Assembly (NCBI GenBank): GCA_958450325.1
Contig: OY288250.1
Coordinates: 49,180,898-49,244,897, forward strand
DNA length: 64,000 nt
Reading direction: 5' to 3'
DNA from: Agrostemma githago
Taxonomy: Eukaryota; Streptophyta; Magnoliopsida; Caryophyllales; Caryophyllaceae
Shown here: piece by piece, positions 43,123-55,583 of the stretch
How the letters are laid out: each line of letters begins with the position of its first letter
How positions within the stretch are numbered: position 1 is the stretch's first letter
Translations under genes and position numbers: made by a program
Notes under the pieces: model-generated
The model's input: only the letters and a program-made list of their open reading frames with translations
Database searches by the model: none
What the model was told of the DNA's origin: nothing

Positions 43123-44627
43123 CTCAATACAATTAGGACCTGTACGTAATATGATCTATATATAATCCTTAGCTTCTTAATCCTCTCCGGTTTAACAACC
43201 TGGAATCATATTAGAATAGTTAACAAGTTTGAATAATGTATACGACGACACCAAAATAAAGGTTGAATAATGTATTCATGAATGATAAACCTTTTGTTTT
43301 AGTGAAAAAGTAACCTGCGTGCTTATAATATATAAGGTCATCCGATCCAATGGAATGGTTGATACAAGTGTAGGAAATAGGGGCTTCATTTTTGGTCAAG
43401 TGATTATTTCACTATCCATATAGGAGAGAAAGTAGAGTGTATTGATGTTTATATATGGGTCTTGGGTCTATATATCACTCTGACATTGGGATTAATGACA
43501 ACAGATATTTTTGAGATCGACAAAAGTGATAAACGTATTAGGGTTTAATTTTGTATTATGGTTTTTTAGGTTTTACGTTTTCTGTTTGCAAATATTAAAG
43601 GGATACTGTCATAGATGTATTAGGGTTTCATATTTTAAATCACGGATAAATTTAGCTGGTATAATGTTCAGGTTAATTCAGTGCGAAGACGGGATTATCC
43701 AGTCCAAACTGTGCATCCCAATACGTTGAATACACCATATATAGCTTGATTAGGAAGATTTATTTAATTGCCTAAAATAACTCTCAATTAATGTGAATTG
43801 AGTATTTCGGAATGGAGATCAATGAGCTGTGTCACCTCACCTGCCTTAGTCTCTGTTTTAATAAATAAAGGATATAATTACAGTTCCTGGAGTTGTAGTA
43901 TCTTTGGTTACCTAGCATCACTCATTGGATTCGATTTGATTCATCACAAACGCACTAATCTTTTTTTTTTTGCAGAGGATGATATACGATGACGGCTTAT
44001 AGAAGGAGGGCCCTCATATTTTAGTTTCGCTCCGGGCCTCCCTAAACTCTGATACGCCCTTAATTATGACAAGGTCCATAGAATGATAATTTCATTTTCT
44101 ACCTGTTTTTATAAAAAAATATTTTTTTATGGTTACTATACATGGAGAGACCATCACATAATAGACCTACCCGTAAAGGATATGGATTAAGAGGTGATTG
44201 TATATGCTCGCTGTGCTTGGGAGTTGCTGATGGAGATGGGATTAAGTGTTTGTGTTCTATGTTGTGTACTTGTATACTGATGATGAATAATCCACCCATC
44301 AGAATAATATCTTTGTACTTCGTAATTAGTAAATACGTAACAATTTGGAAATTTTGTATGCATCATAGTCAAATTACATTGGAATATTCGATGCTATCAG
44401 TACCCACCACATTTGGAGCATTGCACGGTATTAAAAACTAGTCTCCAAATTTAATGTATTTTTAGTAATTTGTGTGTATGTTCATCTCTGAAATACTAAG
44501 CCAATTCGACTTTTATGGATATATATTACTATTGTTGTGTGCGAATAAGGAAAAGATTGAAAAATAATACTGAATCGACTATACGTTTTCCTAATAGAAC
44601 AATTCGACCCTTATTTCAGTGCAATGT
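43123..44627. other. Upstream region of the GH51 pseudogene, no gene seen
   Basis: A TATATATA on the minus strand at about 43157-43164 lies only ~35 bp before the GH51 start codon, so it may or may not be the promoter. The rest is AT-rich and holds short ORFs without family features. Confidence 0.4.
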
Positions 44628-46225
44628 TGATGGGAGGGATTCGTCACGTCCCAACCGATCAATAAATAAACCGGCTAATCCTAACTAGGGTAGATAGGGT
44701 AAGTCGGGTCGAATCCACGGGGACGGTACTGTAAAGCCTAGACTAAGGTCGCCTAAATACGAGACTAAGTCAACGAGCTAAACTAGAGAATGATAAGAAG
44801 GGGAGAAGGCTAGACTAAGACTAAGAAGAACAACTAAGGAAAACGGGCTAGGATTAGGTCGGGGTCAAAGGGGTAACGGAATGGTCAAAGGAGAACTAGA
44901 GCGAAGGAGGTAGTAGGGTGATCTAGGTATGGTCCGGGCTCTCGCAACTTAGACCTACCTAGAGGTTCCACCTAGAACCCATCTCGGCGACACACATGAC
45001 AAACGGGATTCTAGCGCGCTATAGTGGCCTAGGTGGAATCCGGGCTCTCGCTACTTAGATAGACCTAGGGGTCGTCCTCACCGGGCTCTCGCAACTTAGT
45101 GAGGGAACCGAACCCACAAACAAACTATTACCCATAAGAGAAAGGCAAGAAATACAAGTATATGCATCTACTAGTCAATCAAGCATTTCAACAAACATGT
45201 GATGTGCACCAAACCAAGAGGAAACCCAAATCTTCCACCAACATCTCTAAAAAACCCTTAATCACCCAATTAACACCCTAATCACCTTACTAACCCTAGC
45301 AAGAACACTACTCTAACATGTCTAATCTAGAATTAACAAGAACAAGATGGAATAACAAAAGAAACAAAACAAACATGAAGATACTAGTGAAAACAATGAA
45401 CTACGACTAAAGATGAGAACTTGATGAAAAACAAAGGATTAAGAGTAAAGAGATGAGAAGATTATACCAAACTAACAAGAGAATGAAAAGGAGAACACTT
45501 GCATTGAAGATAACCCAAATTCATCCACCAAGGTTGTCAATCTTGGATGGATTCTTCAAGAGATCCAATATTACAAGCTTAAACTAAGATTAAATACTAA
45601 TTACCCACTAATCTACACTAATCTAATCTAATCTAACCTAAAGTAGTCTAGGGTTTAAGGCTTATGAAGTGCATAAGCTTTACATAACAAGGGAAGGGTA
45701 TATATAGGGTTACAAGTGGAAGGGAGAAGAAAGAAAACAAAGCGGAGCTGCAGCACCCCCGTCCCGACCGAGACGGGGTCATCCCAACCGGGACGACATG
45801 GTCCCGAGCGGGACGGGCCTAGGTCAGCAACCCTCTCATTTGGGCACCCCATCCCGAACGGGATGAGGCCTTCCCAATCGGGATGGGTCTTGTAGGCCTC
45901 CCTTATGAACTTTTTGGTCCCTCCTTGCCTCTCATGGGTTTCCCATCGATTCTCGGGACTCGGGATCGGGTCTCGGAGGCTCGGGATTGGATCCCAAGGT
46001 CTCGGGGTCGATTTCAAGGCATCGAGTCATCGTTCCTTTACTCCGTTGGCTCCAAAATGTGTATGTATAGAGTTGGAATCGCTCCAACTCTTCCAATTTG
46101 GTCTCGGGAACCTGAAACGAACTAAAGGAAGCATAAGAAGCCCCTAAACCGCTCCCAAGGAGCGTTTTTGCAAGGAAAATGGGACCAAAACACTACGAAA
46201 TAGGCACTACAAATGACACTTATCA
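44628..46225 (-). repeat. 3' LTR of element E (1598 bp)
   Basis: On the minus strand starts TGATAAGTGTCATTTGTAG and ends CCCATCA. Contains a TATATATA box at 45699-45706 with five degenerate palindromes upstream at about 45762-45885; several of them carry substitutions relative to the 5' LTR. Confidence 0.93.
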
Positions 46226-49220
46226 ACTCCCCCACACTTAACCCTTACTCGCCCTCGAGTAAGCACATACTACTACTAAACTATCCGAGTGGGTATTAGC
46301 GCACCCTACGCCCCTTCAACTCACGCGAGTGCACTTAGAGGAAAAGTGTACTCCGCAAGGGAAGTTGGGTCTTGCGACAAAACCGCGGATGCAACCGGAC
46401 ACAAAACACACAAACAAACAAACACACAAACAAACACTTAGATGGTTGCACCCAAAACAAAAGAAATACCGCTTCCCTCTAAAAGCAGTGAAAGAAGCAC
46501 CGGTTTAGGACTCGAGGTAAGCGACAACGTTCCCAAGATAGCAATACAAACCAAGGTGGACTAAACCCTAATAGTATGACGATAAAGCAACAAAAACGTT
46601 GGTAACTTACCTAGGTCCTCCTAACTTTCTAAAAGTGTACTACGGGACGATCGGCGGAGTGGAAAAGTGAAGAACCACGGTGTTAGTCGACACTGTAGGT
46701 AAGTGAGACCCCGCCCCCTTTAGCGTGAGCCAAGAGGGTCGTCCCATGTCCAAAACCGCCTAACTAGTCCAAGTAAAAAGATGGAAATAATGCAAAATGA
46801 GGGAAGACCGACTAATGCCGCTATCATCCTTCCTCGGGACTCGGTCCTTTGGTAGGCTCTTCACGGCAAAAGTCGGAAAAAAGCTTATTTTTGTGTGGAT
46901 TTCTTTTTGTGAGACGGGTTTTCTTTTGGCATTTTCTTTCTTTTCGACGTTTTGATTTGTTTGTTGCCATGCCATTTCTTTTTCTTCTTTTCTATTTTCT
47001 TTTTGGCTTTTGTGCCTTTTCTTTTTCTTCATTCTTTTCTTTCTTTCATTTTTCTTTCTTTTCTTTTCTTTGCCCTTTTTTTTTGGCAAGATTTGGCTTT
47101 TTGGCATTTCTCGACAATTAAGAAAGAGAGAATCAACAAATTGCACTTTATTGTGTGATATGTGTAGAAGGTAGGTGAATGGGTAAGTCGGGACGGCGCC
47201 TTCCCTTCAAACCCACAAAAAGGGGAGAACTTGGACTAATCAAACGATCCTAAACACGGTCACCTAAGGGACGAGACTCGGTAACCAAGGCCTTTTCACA
47301 CCTTGGGTGGTCATAATGGTCAAAATGCAAATCCCGCAGTAAATCTCTAGTAAGCTAGGTGGACTCAAGGTAAAGGACCAACGAATTCATTGATTTAGGG
47401 TCACTCTACTACGCTAAAGTCCAAGACTCGATTTACACTACTAGAAAGGGAAAATAGACACTCACACACTAACCTCTAAACCGGGTTTTCGAAAACGGTT
47501 TACACACAACACAACACAACACAAAATTAAAGACATGACGAAAATGAGAAGAAAAAGAAACAAAGGCAACAAAAACAAAACAAAACAAAACAAACACATA
47601 ACAAACACCACCCCGATAATCCATACAAGTCACCAAATCTACCACAAGAATGTACAAGCTCCACCCGAGCACACCTCAACACAACCTTCTCCAAACATCA
47701 CGAGGAATAAAGAGGGAAAGAGGGTTAGAAGATGTTACCGGATGTCTTTAGAGCTTTCCAAAGTCATTGACGATTAAAGCAACCTATAAGGACAAGGGGA
47801 GGCAAAACACGCACACAAACAAATATACGACACAAAGACACAAAATGAAAACACAAAGGAGAAAATCTTTTTGATTTTTGTGAATTTTTTTTAAAATTTT
47901 TAGGGTTTTTAAAGGTTTTTTCGAAAAAAGGGAAAATAAAACTAACTACGATAGAATATCGCTCCCCCACACTTAAATCGAGCAATGTCCTCATAAGCTC
48001 AATCGTAGTGTGCGGAGAGACAAAAGAAAAAGAAAAGAAACTACGAAAATAAAGCTAAAAATCAAAAAGAAAAGATGGAGAAAAGGGTAGAAAGCGTCCG
48101 GCCGGGGTGTAATCAAATCACCATGGGCCGAGACAAGAAAAGATATGGATGGGGTGAAGAAAACAAAAAGAAGGAAATAAAAGGAAATGGGAGGGGAGGG
48201 CTAGGTGTAATCAAGTCACCTAGCCCGGATTCCGCCTAAATCCGACTAAATCCTCAAAAAGAAAGTGAAAAACTTGTAAAAATTTGGATTTTGAAAATGA
48301 CTCTCGATGTAATCACATCATCGAGAGTCGGGAGCAACATATACCAAGGCCTCGAAGGCCACCATGACATCAAGACACATAAGTGTACAAGGGGAAGGGA
48401 ATAAACAAAGGAAAACAAGCAATAAAAGACGGAAAAGTAAGGATTGTTACCCAAACCAATCGGCTAGTAACTCACTCGCTCCATCGTCTCATAGATCAAT
48501 ATAGGCGCTTGCTTGTTCTCTTCTTTGTCATCCTCCTTCAAGCTTGATAAAACCGCATGGTTGGGGTAGTAATGGTAGGGGGTGGGATTTGATGTGGATC
48601 TCGGTGTGTAAAGTGAGGTGTACGGGTCATATGATAGGAGTAAGGAGGAGTAGGGAGGTTGGGAGGGGGTATAATGGATGGGTGGAGTCAAAGGGGACCA
48701 TCCCGGTCGGGATGGATGGTCCCGATCGGGTTGATAAACCCTTCCCGATCGGGAAGCTCTCGTCCCGGTCGGGAACACACTCCCGTGAGTCCGAATTTTT
48801 GCACCTTCATCCCGATCAGGATGGCTCCTTCCCGGTCGGGATTCCTCATCCTTCCCGGTCGGGAAGCCCTCTTCCCGGTCGGGATGAGTCTTCTTTGCTT
48901 CCCCAAGCCCAAAAGCTTATCATAAGCTTCAAAAACCGACTTCCTCGCTCGCAAACCAAACTCCATCATCAACTACTCCTTTCTAGGAGTCACCTTCACT
49001 TCACCTATCATAATAAACTCAAAGTACACATCAAATTCACTCCCTCACATCGCTCATCAAAATACCAAAAACAATTACAAGAATCCCACAAAAAACAAAA
49101 GAGTTCTAGAAACAAAAATCACAAATACAAGCACAAGTACTCTAAAGAAGAGTAGAGGGGAATATACAACATGACGGTTCTTTTAGGAACTCCGTCAAAC
49201 CTAGGATGGTGGACTCTTCT
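46226..49220 (-). other. Element E 3' internal region
   Basis: About 3 kb. It includes a purine-rich stretch (46850-47130) that gives a Lys/Glu-rich 128-codon ORF of low complexity, which I do not regard as a gene. The GAGGACATTGC...GTGTGGGGGAG block is near 47960-47995, a palindrome cluster lies at 48702-48884, and a possible short exon ends ERVSY before GTGAGTTAC near 48470. Apart from the part deleted in D, it is colinear with the D 3' region. Confidence 0.55.
48702..48884 (-). promoter_or_regulatory. Internal palindrome cluster of element E
   Basis: About eight TCCCGRYCGGGA-type palindromes in 180 bp, matching the cluster at 35974-36165 in element D. Confidence 0.5.
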
Positions 49221-50567
49221 TCAACCGTAGCCCTCAAGGGCATGGAGGAGCAAGTCGAACGCGCTACCGACATCATAGTGAAGGCCCAAGAAGCGCTCGA
49301 GCTTAACCGACCTCCACGGCCTCCAAGGAGGAGGCAAGAAGTAGGATTCCCAAGACCCGACATCATCTTCAAAGTAGTCTCCGGGGTCTCTCCATCCTAC
49401 GAGCTTCATCGACCTCTTCCTCCCTAAGCATTGCCTCCAATCACAAGCAAGCTTCATCTCCAAGAAACAAGGCACAAAAAGCGGTTTTGGCCTCACTTCC
49501 TCGTTGCACACCCCCACACTTGCCTCAAGTTGTGGTTCCCCATCTTCATCACTTGGCCCCACATCATCTTGGAGAGGAGAATCGAAACTTCTACCGGCGG
49601 TTTCAATCTCTTCCAAGTCATCTCTCGGTGTACTAGCAAGGGGCTCTTGATGCTTGTCCAAATTATCGCACAAGGGCAACTCGAGGCTAACAATCTCACC
49701 CAACAACTCTACAAACTCCACCAAACCATCCCACTCACTATCCTCCACCAATTCCTCACCAACGATGCCTTCACCAAGAGTCATCTCCTCATTCGTCTCT
49801 TTTTGGGTAGACGATTGAGGTTCTTCAAAGCAAATCTCTCTTTCAAAGGGAACTACATCGGCGGCTTCGTGATTAGGTTGCTCTTCTCTCTCAAGTGGGA
49901 ACCCTCCATCAAAATACGATGCTCGGGATAAAGACATTACGGTTTGAACCGCTAATGCATTTAAATGAGCATTCCTCGCCTCGTTTCCCCTTCGAATTTG
50001 GGCCATTAATTCCTCTTGTTGTTTTCGCAATTGAATGGCCGTTTCTTGAAGGCTCCTTTGCATTTGAAGCATCGATTGATGTAACTCTAAGTTTGACGAT
50101 TGGTGGTCATTGGGGTCTTGTGAAGCTCCTTGATAATCTTGATGATGCCCAAAGGGTGGGGCATCATATTGTTGGTAGTGGGGTTGAGGTGATTGGTAGT
50201 ATTGTGGGTCATAGGGTTCATATTGTGGTTGGGGTGGAGGGTAATATTGTGGGTTTTGGGAGTATTGGCTTCCAATAGGTGAATCTTGATTGAACATGGT
50301 GGGTTCACAATCATAGCTTGAGTAATAGCCACCATGATCGTAGGAGTGATAATCGTCCACTTGTTGGTAGCCGTTTTCATAATCTTGAAGATCATACCCG
50401 TCTTGATTACCCCAAGAAGCTTGATTATGGTAGGGGGACGTCATGTCATAGCTTTGGTTCAAAGAAGAAGAGTGGTAGCTCATATCGGCTTCCATGTGTG
50501 GGGAGTTTAGATCAAACCCCATGCTTGCTCGAAAATCGTAGCTCATACCCGGTTGGAAACAACTCAT
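49221..50567 (-). CDS. Element E ORF: Tyr/Gln/Pro-rich protein with gag-linker coiled coil
   Basis: 448 codons, uninterrupted, starting at the first ATG after the leader, where element D starts gag. Residues ~1-150 are rich in Tyr, Gln, Pro, Ser, Asp and His (e.g. QYYPPPQPQYEPYDPQYY) and look disordered, prion-like. Residues ~160-210 (HQSMLQMQRSLQETAIQLRK...EARNAHLNAL) form a coiled coil similar to the D segment MQRSNQEMARNQQEF...ARDAHAKSM. The middle is acidic. The end AFDLLLHALEGYG matches D's AFDLFLRALDGDG. So it appears to derive from the linker and tail of a gag-protease protein, without capsid, knuckle or protease. Function unknown; the open frame in a ~2%-diverged element suggests recent constraint. 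Confidence 0.8.
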   Translation of the reverse strand: MSCFQPGMSYDFRASMGFDLNSPHMEADMSYHSSSLNQSYDMTSPYHNQASWGNQDGYDLQDYENGYQQVDDYHSYDHGGYYSSYDCEPTMFNQDSPIGSQYSQNPQYYPPPQPQYEPYDPQYYQSPQPHYQQYDAPPFGHHQDYQGASQDPNDHQSSNLELHQSMLQMQRSLQETAIQLRKQQEELMAQIRRGNEARNAHLNALAVQTVMSLSRASYFDGGFPLEREEQPNHEAADVVPFEREICFEEPQSSTQKETNEEMTLGEGIVGEELVEDSEWDGLVEFVELLGEIVSLELPLCDNLDKHQEPLASTPRDDLEEIETAGRSFDSPLQDDVGPSDEDGEPQLEASVGVCNEEVRPKPLFVPCFLEMKLACDWRQCLGRKRSMKLVGWRDPGDYFEDDVGSWESYFLPPPWRPWRSVKLERFLGLHYDVGSAFDLLLHALEGYG

Positions 50568-50800
50568 TCTAGCAACCGTCCGTTTAAGTGGCTCTGAGTT
50601 GCAAGAAGAAGATAATCACAACCTCTAAGCACAAACTGTAGACTAAGAACAAACGTGAGAAGTCTAGTTCTTTTTGGGCACTAGACAAGAAAGAAATAAA
50701 CCACACACACAAAAGAAGCAAGGTAACAAAAAGAAAAAAGAAAACACAAACACAAAGACAAAGTCGAGTAACTAGGTAAACAAAGTCCAAACTAGCACCG

Positions 50801-50818
50801 TCCCCGGCAACGACGCCA
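50801..50818 (-). other. Primer binding site of element E
   Basis: The minus strand reads TGGCGTCGTTGCCGGGGA, differing from the D site by one base (T for C at position 6), still a tRNA-Asp-type complement. Confidence 0.8.
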
Positions 50819-50821
50819 AAT

Positions 50822-52419
50822 TGATGGGAGGGATTCGTCACGTCCCAACCGATCAATAAATAAACCGGCTAATCCTAACTAGGGTAGATAGGGTAAGTCG
50901 GGTCGAATCCACGGGGACGGTACTGTAAAGCCTAGACTAAGGTCGCCTAAATACGAGACTAAGTCAACGAGCTAAACTAGAGAATGATAAGAAGGGGAGA
51001 AGGCTAGACTAAGACTAAGAAGAACAACTAAGGAAAACGGGCTAGGATTAGGTCGGGGTCAAAGGGGTAACGGAATGGTCAAAGGAGAACTAGAGCGAAG
51101 GAGGTAGTAGGGTGATCTAGGTATGGTCCGGGCTCTCGCAACTTAGACCTACCTAGAGGTTCCACCTAGAACCCATCTCGGCGACACACATGACAAACGG
51201 GATTCTAGCGCGCTATAGTGGCCTAGGTTGAATCCGGGCTCTCGCTACTTAGATAGACCTAGGGGTCGTCCTCACCGGGCTCTCGCAACTTAGTGAGGGA
51301 ACCGAACCCACAAACAAACTATTACCCATAAGAGAAAGGCAAGAAAAACAAGTATATGCATCTACTAGTCAATCAAGCATTTCAACAAACATGTGATGTG
51401 CACCAAACCAAGAGGAAACCCAAATCTTCCACCAACATCTCTAACAAACCCTTAATCACCCAATTAACACCCTAATCACTTTACTAACCCTAGCAAGAAC
51501 ACTACTCTAACATGTCTAATCTAGAATTAACAAGAACAAGATGGAATAACAAAAGAAACAAAACAAACATGAAGATACTAGTGAAAACAATGAACTATGA
51601 CTAAAGATGAGAACTTGATGAAAAACAAAGGATTAAGAGTAAAGAGATGAGAAGATTATACCAAACTAACAAGAGAATGAAAAGGAGAACACTTGCATTG
51701 AAGATAACCCAAATTCATCCACCAAGGTTGTCAATCTTGGATGGATTCTTCAAGAGATCCAATATTACAAGCTTAAACTAAGATTAACTACTAATTACCG
51801 ACTAATCTACACTAATCTAATCTAATCTAACCTAAAGTAGTCTAGGGTTTAAGGCTTATGAAGTGCATAAGCTTTACATAACAAGGGAAGGGTATATATA
51901 GGGTTACAAGTGGAAGGGAGAAGAAAGAAAACAAAGCGGAGCTGCAGCACCCCCGTCCCGACCGAGACGGGGTCATCCCGACCGGGACGACATGGTCCCG
52001 ACCGGGACGGGCCCAGGTCAGCAACCCTCTCATTTGTGAACCCTATCCCGAACGGGATGAGGCCTTCCCGATCGGGATGGGTATTGTAGGCCTCCCTTAT
52101 GAACTTTTTGGTCCCTCCTTGCCTCTCATGGGCTTCCCATTGATTCTCGGGACTCGGGATCGGGTCTCGGAGGCTCGGGATTGGGTCCCAAGGTCTCGGG
52201 GTCGATTCCAAGGCATCGAGTCATCGTTCCTTTACTCCGTTGGCTCCAAAATGTGTATGTATAGAGTCGGAATCACTCCAACTCTTCCAATTCGGTCTCG
52301 GGAACCTGAAACGAACTAAAGGAAGCATAAGAAGCCCCTAAACCGCTCCCAAGGAGCGATTCTACAAGGAAAATGGGACCAAAACACTACGAAATAGGCA
52401 CTACAAATGACTCTTATCA
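50822..52419 (-). repeat. 5' LTR of element E (1598 bp)
   Basis: On the minus strand starts TGATAAGAGTCATTTGTAG and ends CCCATCA, the same length as the 3' LTR. Confidence 0.93.
51893..52078 (-). promoter_or_regulatory. LTR E core promoter: TATA box with five upstream palindromes
   Basis: TATATATA on the minus strand at 51893-51900; TCCCGACCGRGA, TCCCGACCGGGA (twice), TCCCGAACGGGA and TCCCGATCGGGA lie upstream between about 51956 and 52078. This is the same arrangement as in D and in the unrelated elements A and B. Confidence 0.65.
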
Positions 52420-52424
52420 AATGT

Positions 52425-52696
52425 TGTACCGAATTTTCTGAGATAAGACGGTGTTTATCTAAATTTGCACAATAAACAGAGATGTAAATATGAAATATTT
52501 TGTGCAGAATTTTTTTTTTTCCAGATGAATCATTTCTCTATAATATAGAGTTTGAAGGGACATGGATACGAGTTTCTGAAGAGTTGCGACTCCTCAGAAA
52601 TTCCTCCGAAATCTGTTTAAATAAATTTGACGCCAAAAATTCACGCATTAGAGGGTACCGTATGAACCTGGTACCATGAATTCATAATTAATTATA
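52425..52696. other. Spacer between element E and the MULE-like element
   Basis: AT-rich, no ORF, no recognised repeat. It is the older flank into which both neighbours inserted. Confidence 0.4.
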
Positions 52697-52801
52697 GCGA
52701 AAATTACACGTTACAACCTTATAAAAATCAGTTTTTTGTAATTACAACCTTATATAAATTTTCTTTTCAATTACTACCTAATAAAGCACTTTTCATTTGC
52801 A

Positions 52802-52837
52802 ATTGCTACCTTTAATGAACTCCGGTGGGTTAGTAAG
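52802..52837 (+). repeat. Left terminal inverted repeat core
   Basis: 36 bp identical in inverted orientation to 63965-64000; part of a longer, more diverged arm. Confidence 0.85.
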
Positions 52838-53308
52838 ATATTTTCCGTTAGCGAAGTTGTTAAATGACGAAAATACCCTTGATGTTAAAATCTTCTTTTA
52901 CTCCTTTAATCCCTTTTTGTAGACACCCGCATCTTGACCGCCAGGTGTCTATGGCAGTTTCCAAAAAAACACCCGATGATGATCGGACGCTAACGTGTTT
53001 CTATGCGCTCGGATACGGGCTCAAATCCATTAATCGTTGGCTAACACACTTACGGAGTACAAATCTCACCAAACGGACCTCAAATCCAGGCCCAGTGGAT
53101 CATTCCGAGTCAAACAAGACTAATTTGGGCCGAAACCGACACCGGAAATAAAACCGACTTTTTGCGATTGGGTCAACCCCGGTCAAAGTCGTTTCCGAGA
53201 CACACAAAAACAGCCATACAACCATCAAAAGTCCAAGTCAATCACAAAACCCATCAAACACCCAAAGTCAAGGTCCAAAACAATGGACCCGTGCAACCCG
53301 ACTGGGCC

Positions 53309-53448
53309 ACTCGATCGAGTGACCCACCCACTCGATCGAGTGGGCTTGTTTTGAGCCCGGCTGCAGGCTTCACAGGCCACTCGACCGAGTTAGCCCTTTA
53401 CTCGGTCGAGTAACCCTAATTCGGGTGCCCTAGCCTTGCCTATATAAG
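53309..53448 (+). promoter_or_regulatory. LTR B core promoter: four palindromes and TATA box
   Basis: ACTCGATCGAGT at 53309-53320 and 53330-53341, ACTCGACCGAGT at 53379-53390, ACTCGGTCGAGT at 53400-53411, then TATATAAG at 53441-53448, 30 bp further on. The 3' LTR has three of the four (60904, 60953, 60974) and the TATA box at 61015; the missing one was lost with the sequence between two adjacent palindromes. Confidence 0.7.
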
Positions 53449-54539
53449 CAACCCTCATGCAACAACTTTGGACAACTTTTTTTCGAAACCCTAGAGCAAC
53501 CCTACACACACATACTACGTCTTTTACAAACCCTAATCAAACCCTAGCAATTCTACACTAGCAAAAACCCTAAACCTAGTTTTAGTAATCAATCCTGATC
53601 CACCACAACTTAACCTACATAAACCTCGAAGACTCTTGTGTTAAAGCCACGGTTACGAGTCCGCACCGAGACAAGAACATGTAGGTTGAGGGTGTCAAAA
53701 CCCTCTCTTTTCCTCCCTTTCTCTCTTCGTCGTCTGTCTCCTTTTACTCCGTCTTTTTTTTCGTTTTTTTATTTATTTCGTTCGTTGCATCATAATATCG
53801 ATAATACTATTAACATCAAAACATTAAAATACTTATTGATTTGTGTCGAACGTGAGTGATGGTGGGATAAGGAAAACCGCATATACAAGTGTACTGCACA
53901 CGCGTCGTCGGTCGCTTATCCCATCACCCCGATCGTTTGATTATTGAAATAAGTTAACTTAAACAATCATTCGTTATTACTTTATCATCATCATCATCAT
54001 CATCATTAATTTTGCATTCATCAATTTCTTTAAAAATCAATTTTAATAAGGGTCGAAACCCGTTGACACGGATCCGACATCACAATCCCTAGGGATTTAT
54101 TTCGATGTCGGAGAATTCGAGGGAATCAAGTTCTTTTTTTTTATTCAAGTAAAGCGTCGATTTTAGATTCGTTACCCATTCCATAATTGGATATCGAATC
54201 TAACAATCAAGTCACACGAATTAATTAACGTGATTTGTTCATATCACGATAATTAATTTAAAGCGACAAAAATTAATTAATTTTTTTATTTCACTCTAAT
54301 ATCCCATATCGGTTCAAATAATCGAATATGGGATACGATGAGTATTCAAATTTAGAATCGGGTATAAATTCAACAATATTTATATTCGGTTCAACAAAAT
54401 TCGCGATTTATTAAAAACCAAGTCGAATATAAATTGTGCAATATTTATGTCCGATTCGGTAAAACCGTCGAATTATCAAAAATCAAAAGCAATTTCAAAA
54501 TTAATAAAAAATTGTGAACGAACCGAGTTCGTACAGGTG

Positions 54540-54757
54540 CCACTCGACCGAGTGACTCGATCGAGTGACACCCTAAAATCGAGTCAGAATGTTAATTACG
54601 ACCCCCACAAGATCAAGTCTCACAGTGACTCGATCGAGTGGCCATGTACTCGACCGAGTTGGTCTATGACTCGGCCGAGTATGGTCCATAACGCAAAGCA
54701 GAATCGTCTTTTACGGGTCTACTCGATCGAGTCCGTCGACCACTCGATCGAGTAGCC
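54540..54757 (+). promoter_or_regulatory. Second palindrome cluster in LTR B
   Basis: About seven ACTCGAYCGAGT-type sites downstream of the TATA box, some degenerate. The corresponding part of the 3' LTR (62107-62310) differs in which copies are intact, so these sites are a hot spot for small indels and substitutions. Confidence 0.55.
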
Positions 54758-55565
54758 TCATAACGATTAACACAATAAATCGTACATCATTCTATTTTCT
54801 AAACCCGATAGTATTTCACGACTTAGGTCAACACGTGCATAATTAATCACGTGTATACTATCTTTTCAAAACATACATCATCATATTTGCATCTTTTCAT
54901 CTCATTTATCATTTGCACAAACCGTTATTATTCGTTATATTATTACATCGTTACTAATGCGTTTGTTATTTCTTTTGCCCATTTAATTATTTTTCGTTTA
55001 TTGTACTAAATGAACCCATATGCTAAAATTCCACTTTGACGTAGAATTAATTGCATTAAATTGACATAGAAACCCACTTTTCAATTTCATTCACATGCCT
55101 AGGAAAAACAATGTTTGCATAGGCATTTTTTCCCGTTTTACTAACGCGCGTATTGTAAGTCATTCGAATTCTGAGTAGAGGCCGCTAATGTGCGGGCGGG
55201 GTTGGGTGTCCTTTGTGGGCTTCACAACACGTACCCTCACCCCTTACTCAGAACCTCGGTTTCCGGATGCCCGAAACCGTTGGCGCACGAGAGTCATTCA
55301 ATACACGATATCCGATAATGTCTGTATCGGTATCAAATGCAAAGGGACGAGCCCAATAAACTCTGACATCAGAAATGGGCCGTATTTTGTATACGGACCA
55401 CTACGACATAGAGTGGGCTCGAATGGTTCCGAATAACCACAAAATTCGGTGGCGACTCCACATAGACCTAAATTTCAATTCGATCCATTCTCATATGGAG
55501 ATTCATTCGCCTACCCAAACCCGCGCGTGGCCGCCTCGGGGTGGACCTATGTCATGTCCACAATT

Positions 55566-55583
55566 TGGCGACTCCGCTGGGGA
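55566..55583 (+). other. Primer binding site of element B
   Basis: TGGCGACTCCGCTGGGGA, three bases after the LTR end; tRNA-Arg type as for element A, differing by one base. Confidence 0.78.

Larger units (their letters stand above)
44628..52419 (-). mobile_element. Element E: Athila-like non-autonomous LTR element with an unusual ORF (TSD AATGT)
   Basis: Two LTRs of exactly 1598 bp, a primer site differing by one base from that of D, a short leader homologous to D's, one intact 448-codon ORF, and a long 3' region. AATGT flanks both ends (44623-44627 and 52420-52424). A purine tract (GTGTGGGGGAGT on the minus strand, 46226-46240) precedes the 3' LTR. By eye the LTRs differ at roughly 25-30 positions (~2%). 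There is no capsid, zinc knuckle, protease, RT or integrase, so it must be mobilised in trans, plausibly by Athila-type proteins. Confidence 0.92.
52918..55562 (+). repeat. 5' LTR of element B (2645 bp)
   Basis: Starts TGTAGACACCCGCATCTTGA and ends CATGTCCACA. TGTAGACA and the complement of TGTCCACA form the short inverted ends. Two palindrome clusters and a TATA box are inside. Confidence 0.95.

Noticed and set aside
43123..44627. A gene upstream of the GH51 pseudogene
   Set aside because: Short ORFs only, no homology signal and no splice-consistent chain found.
46760..47146. 128-codon Lys/Glu-rich ORF on the minus strand in element E
   Set aside because: Follows from a purine-rich low-complexity stretch; no domain, not shared with element D.
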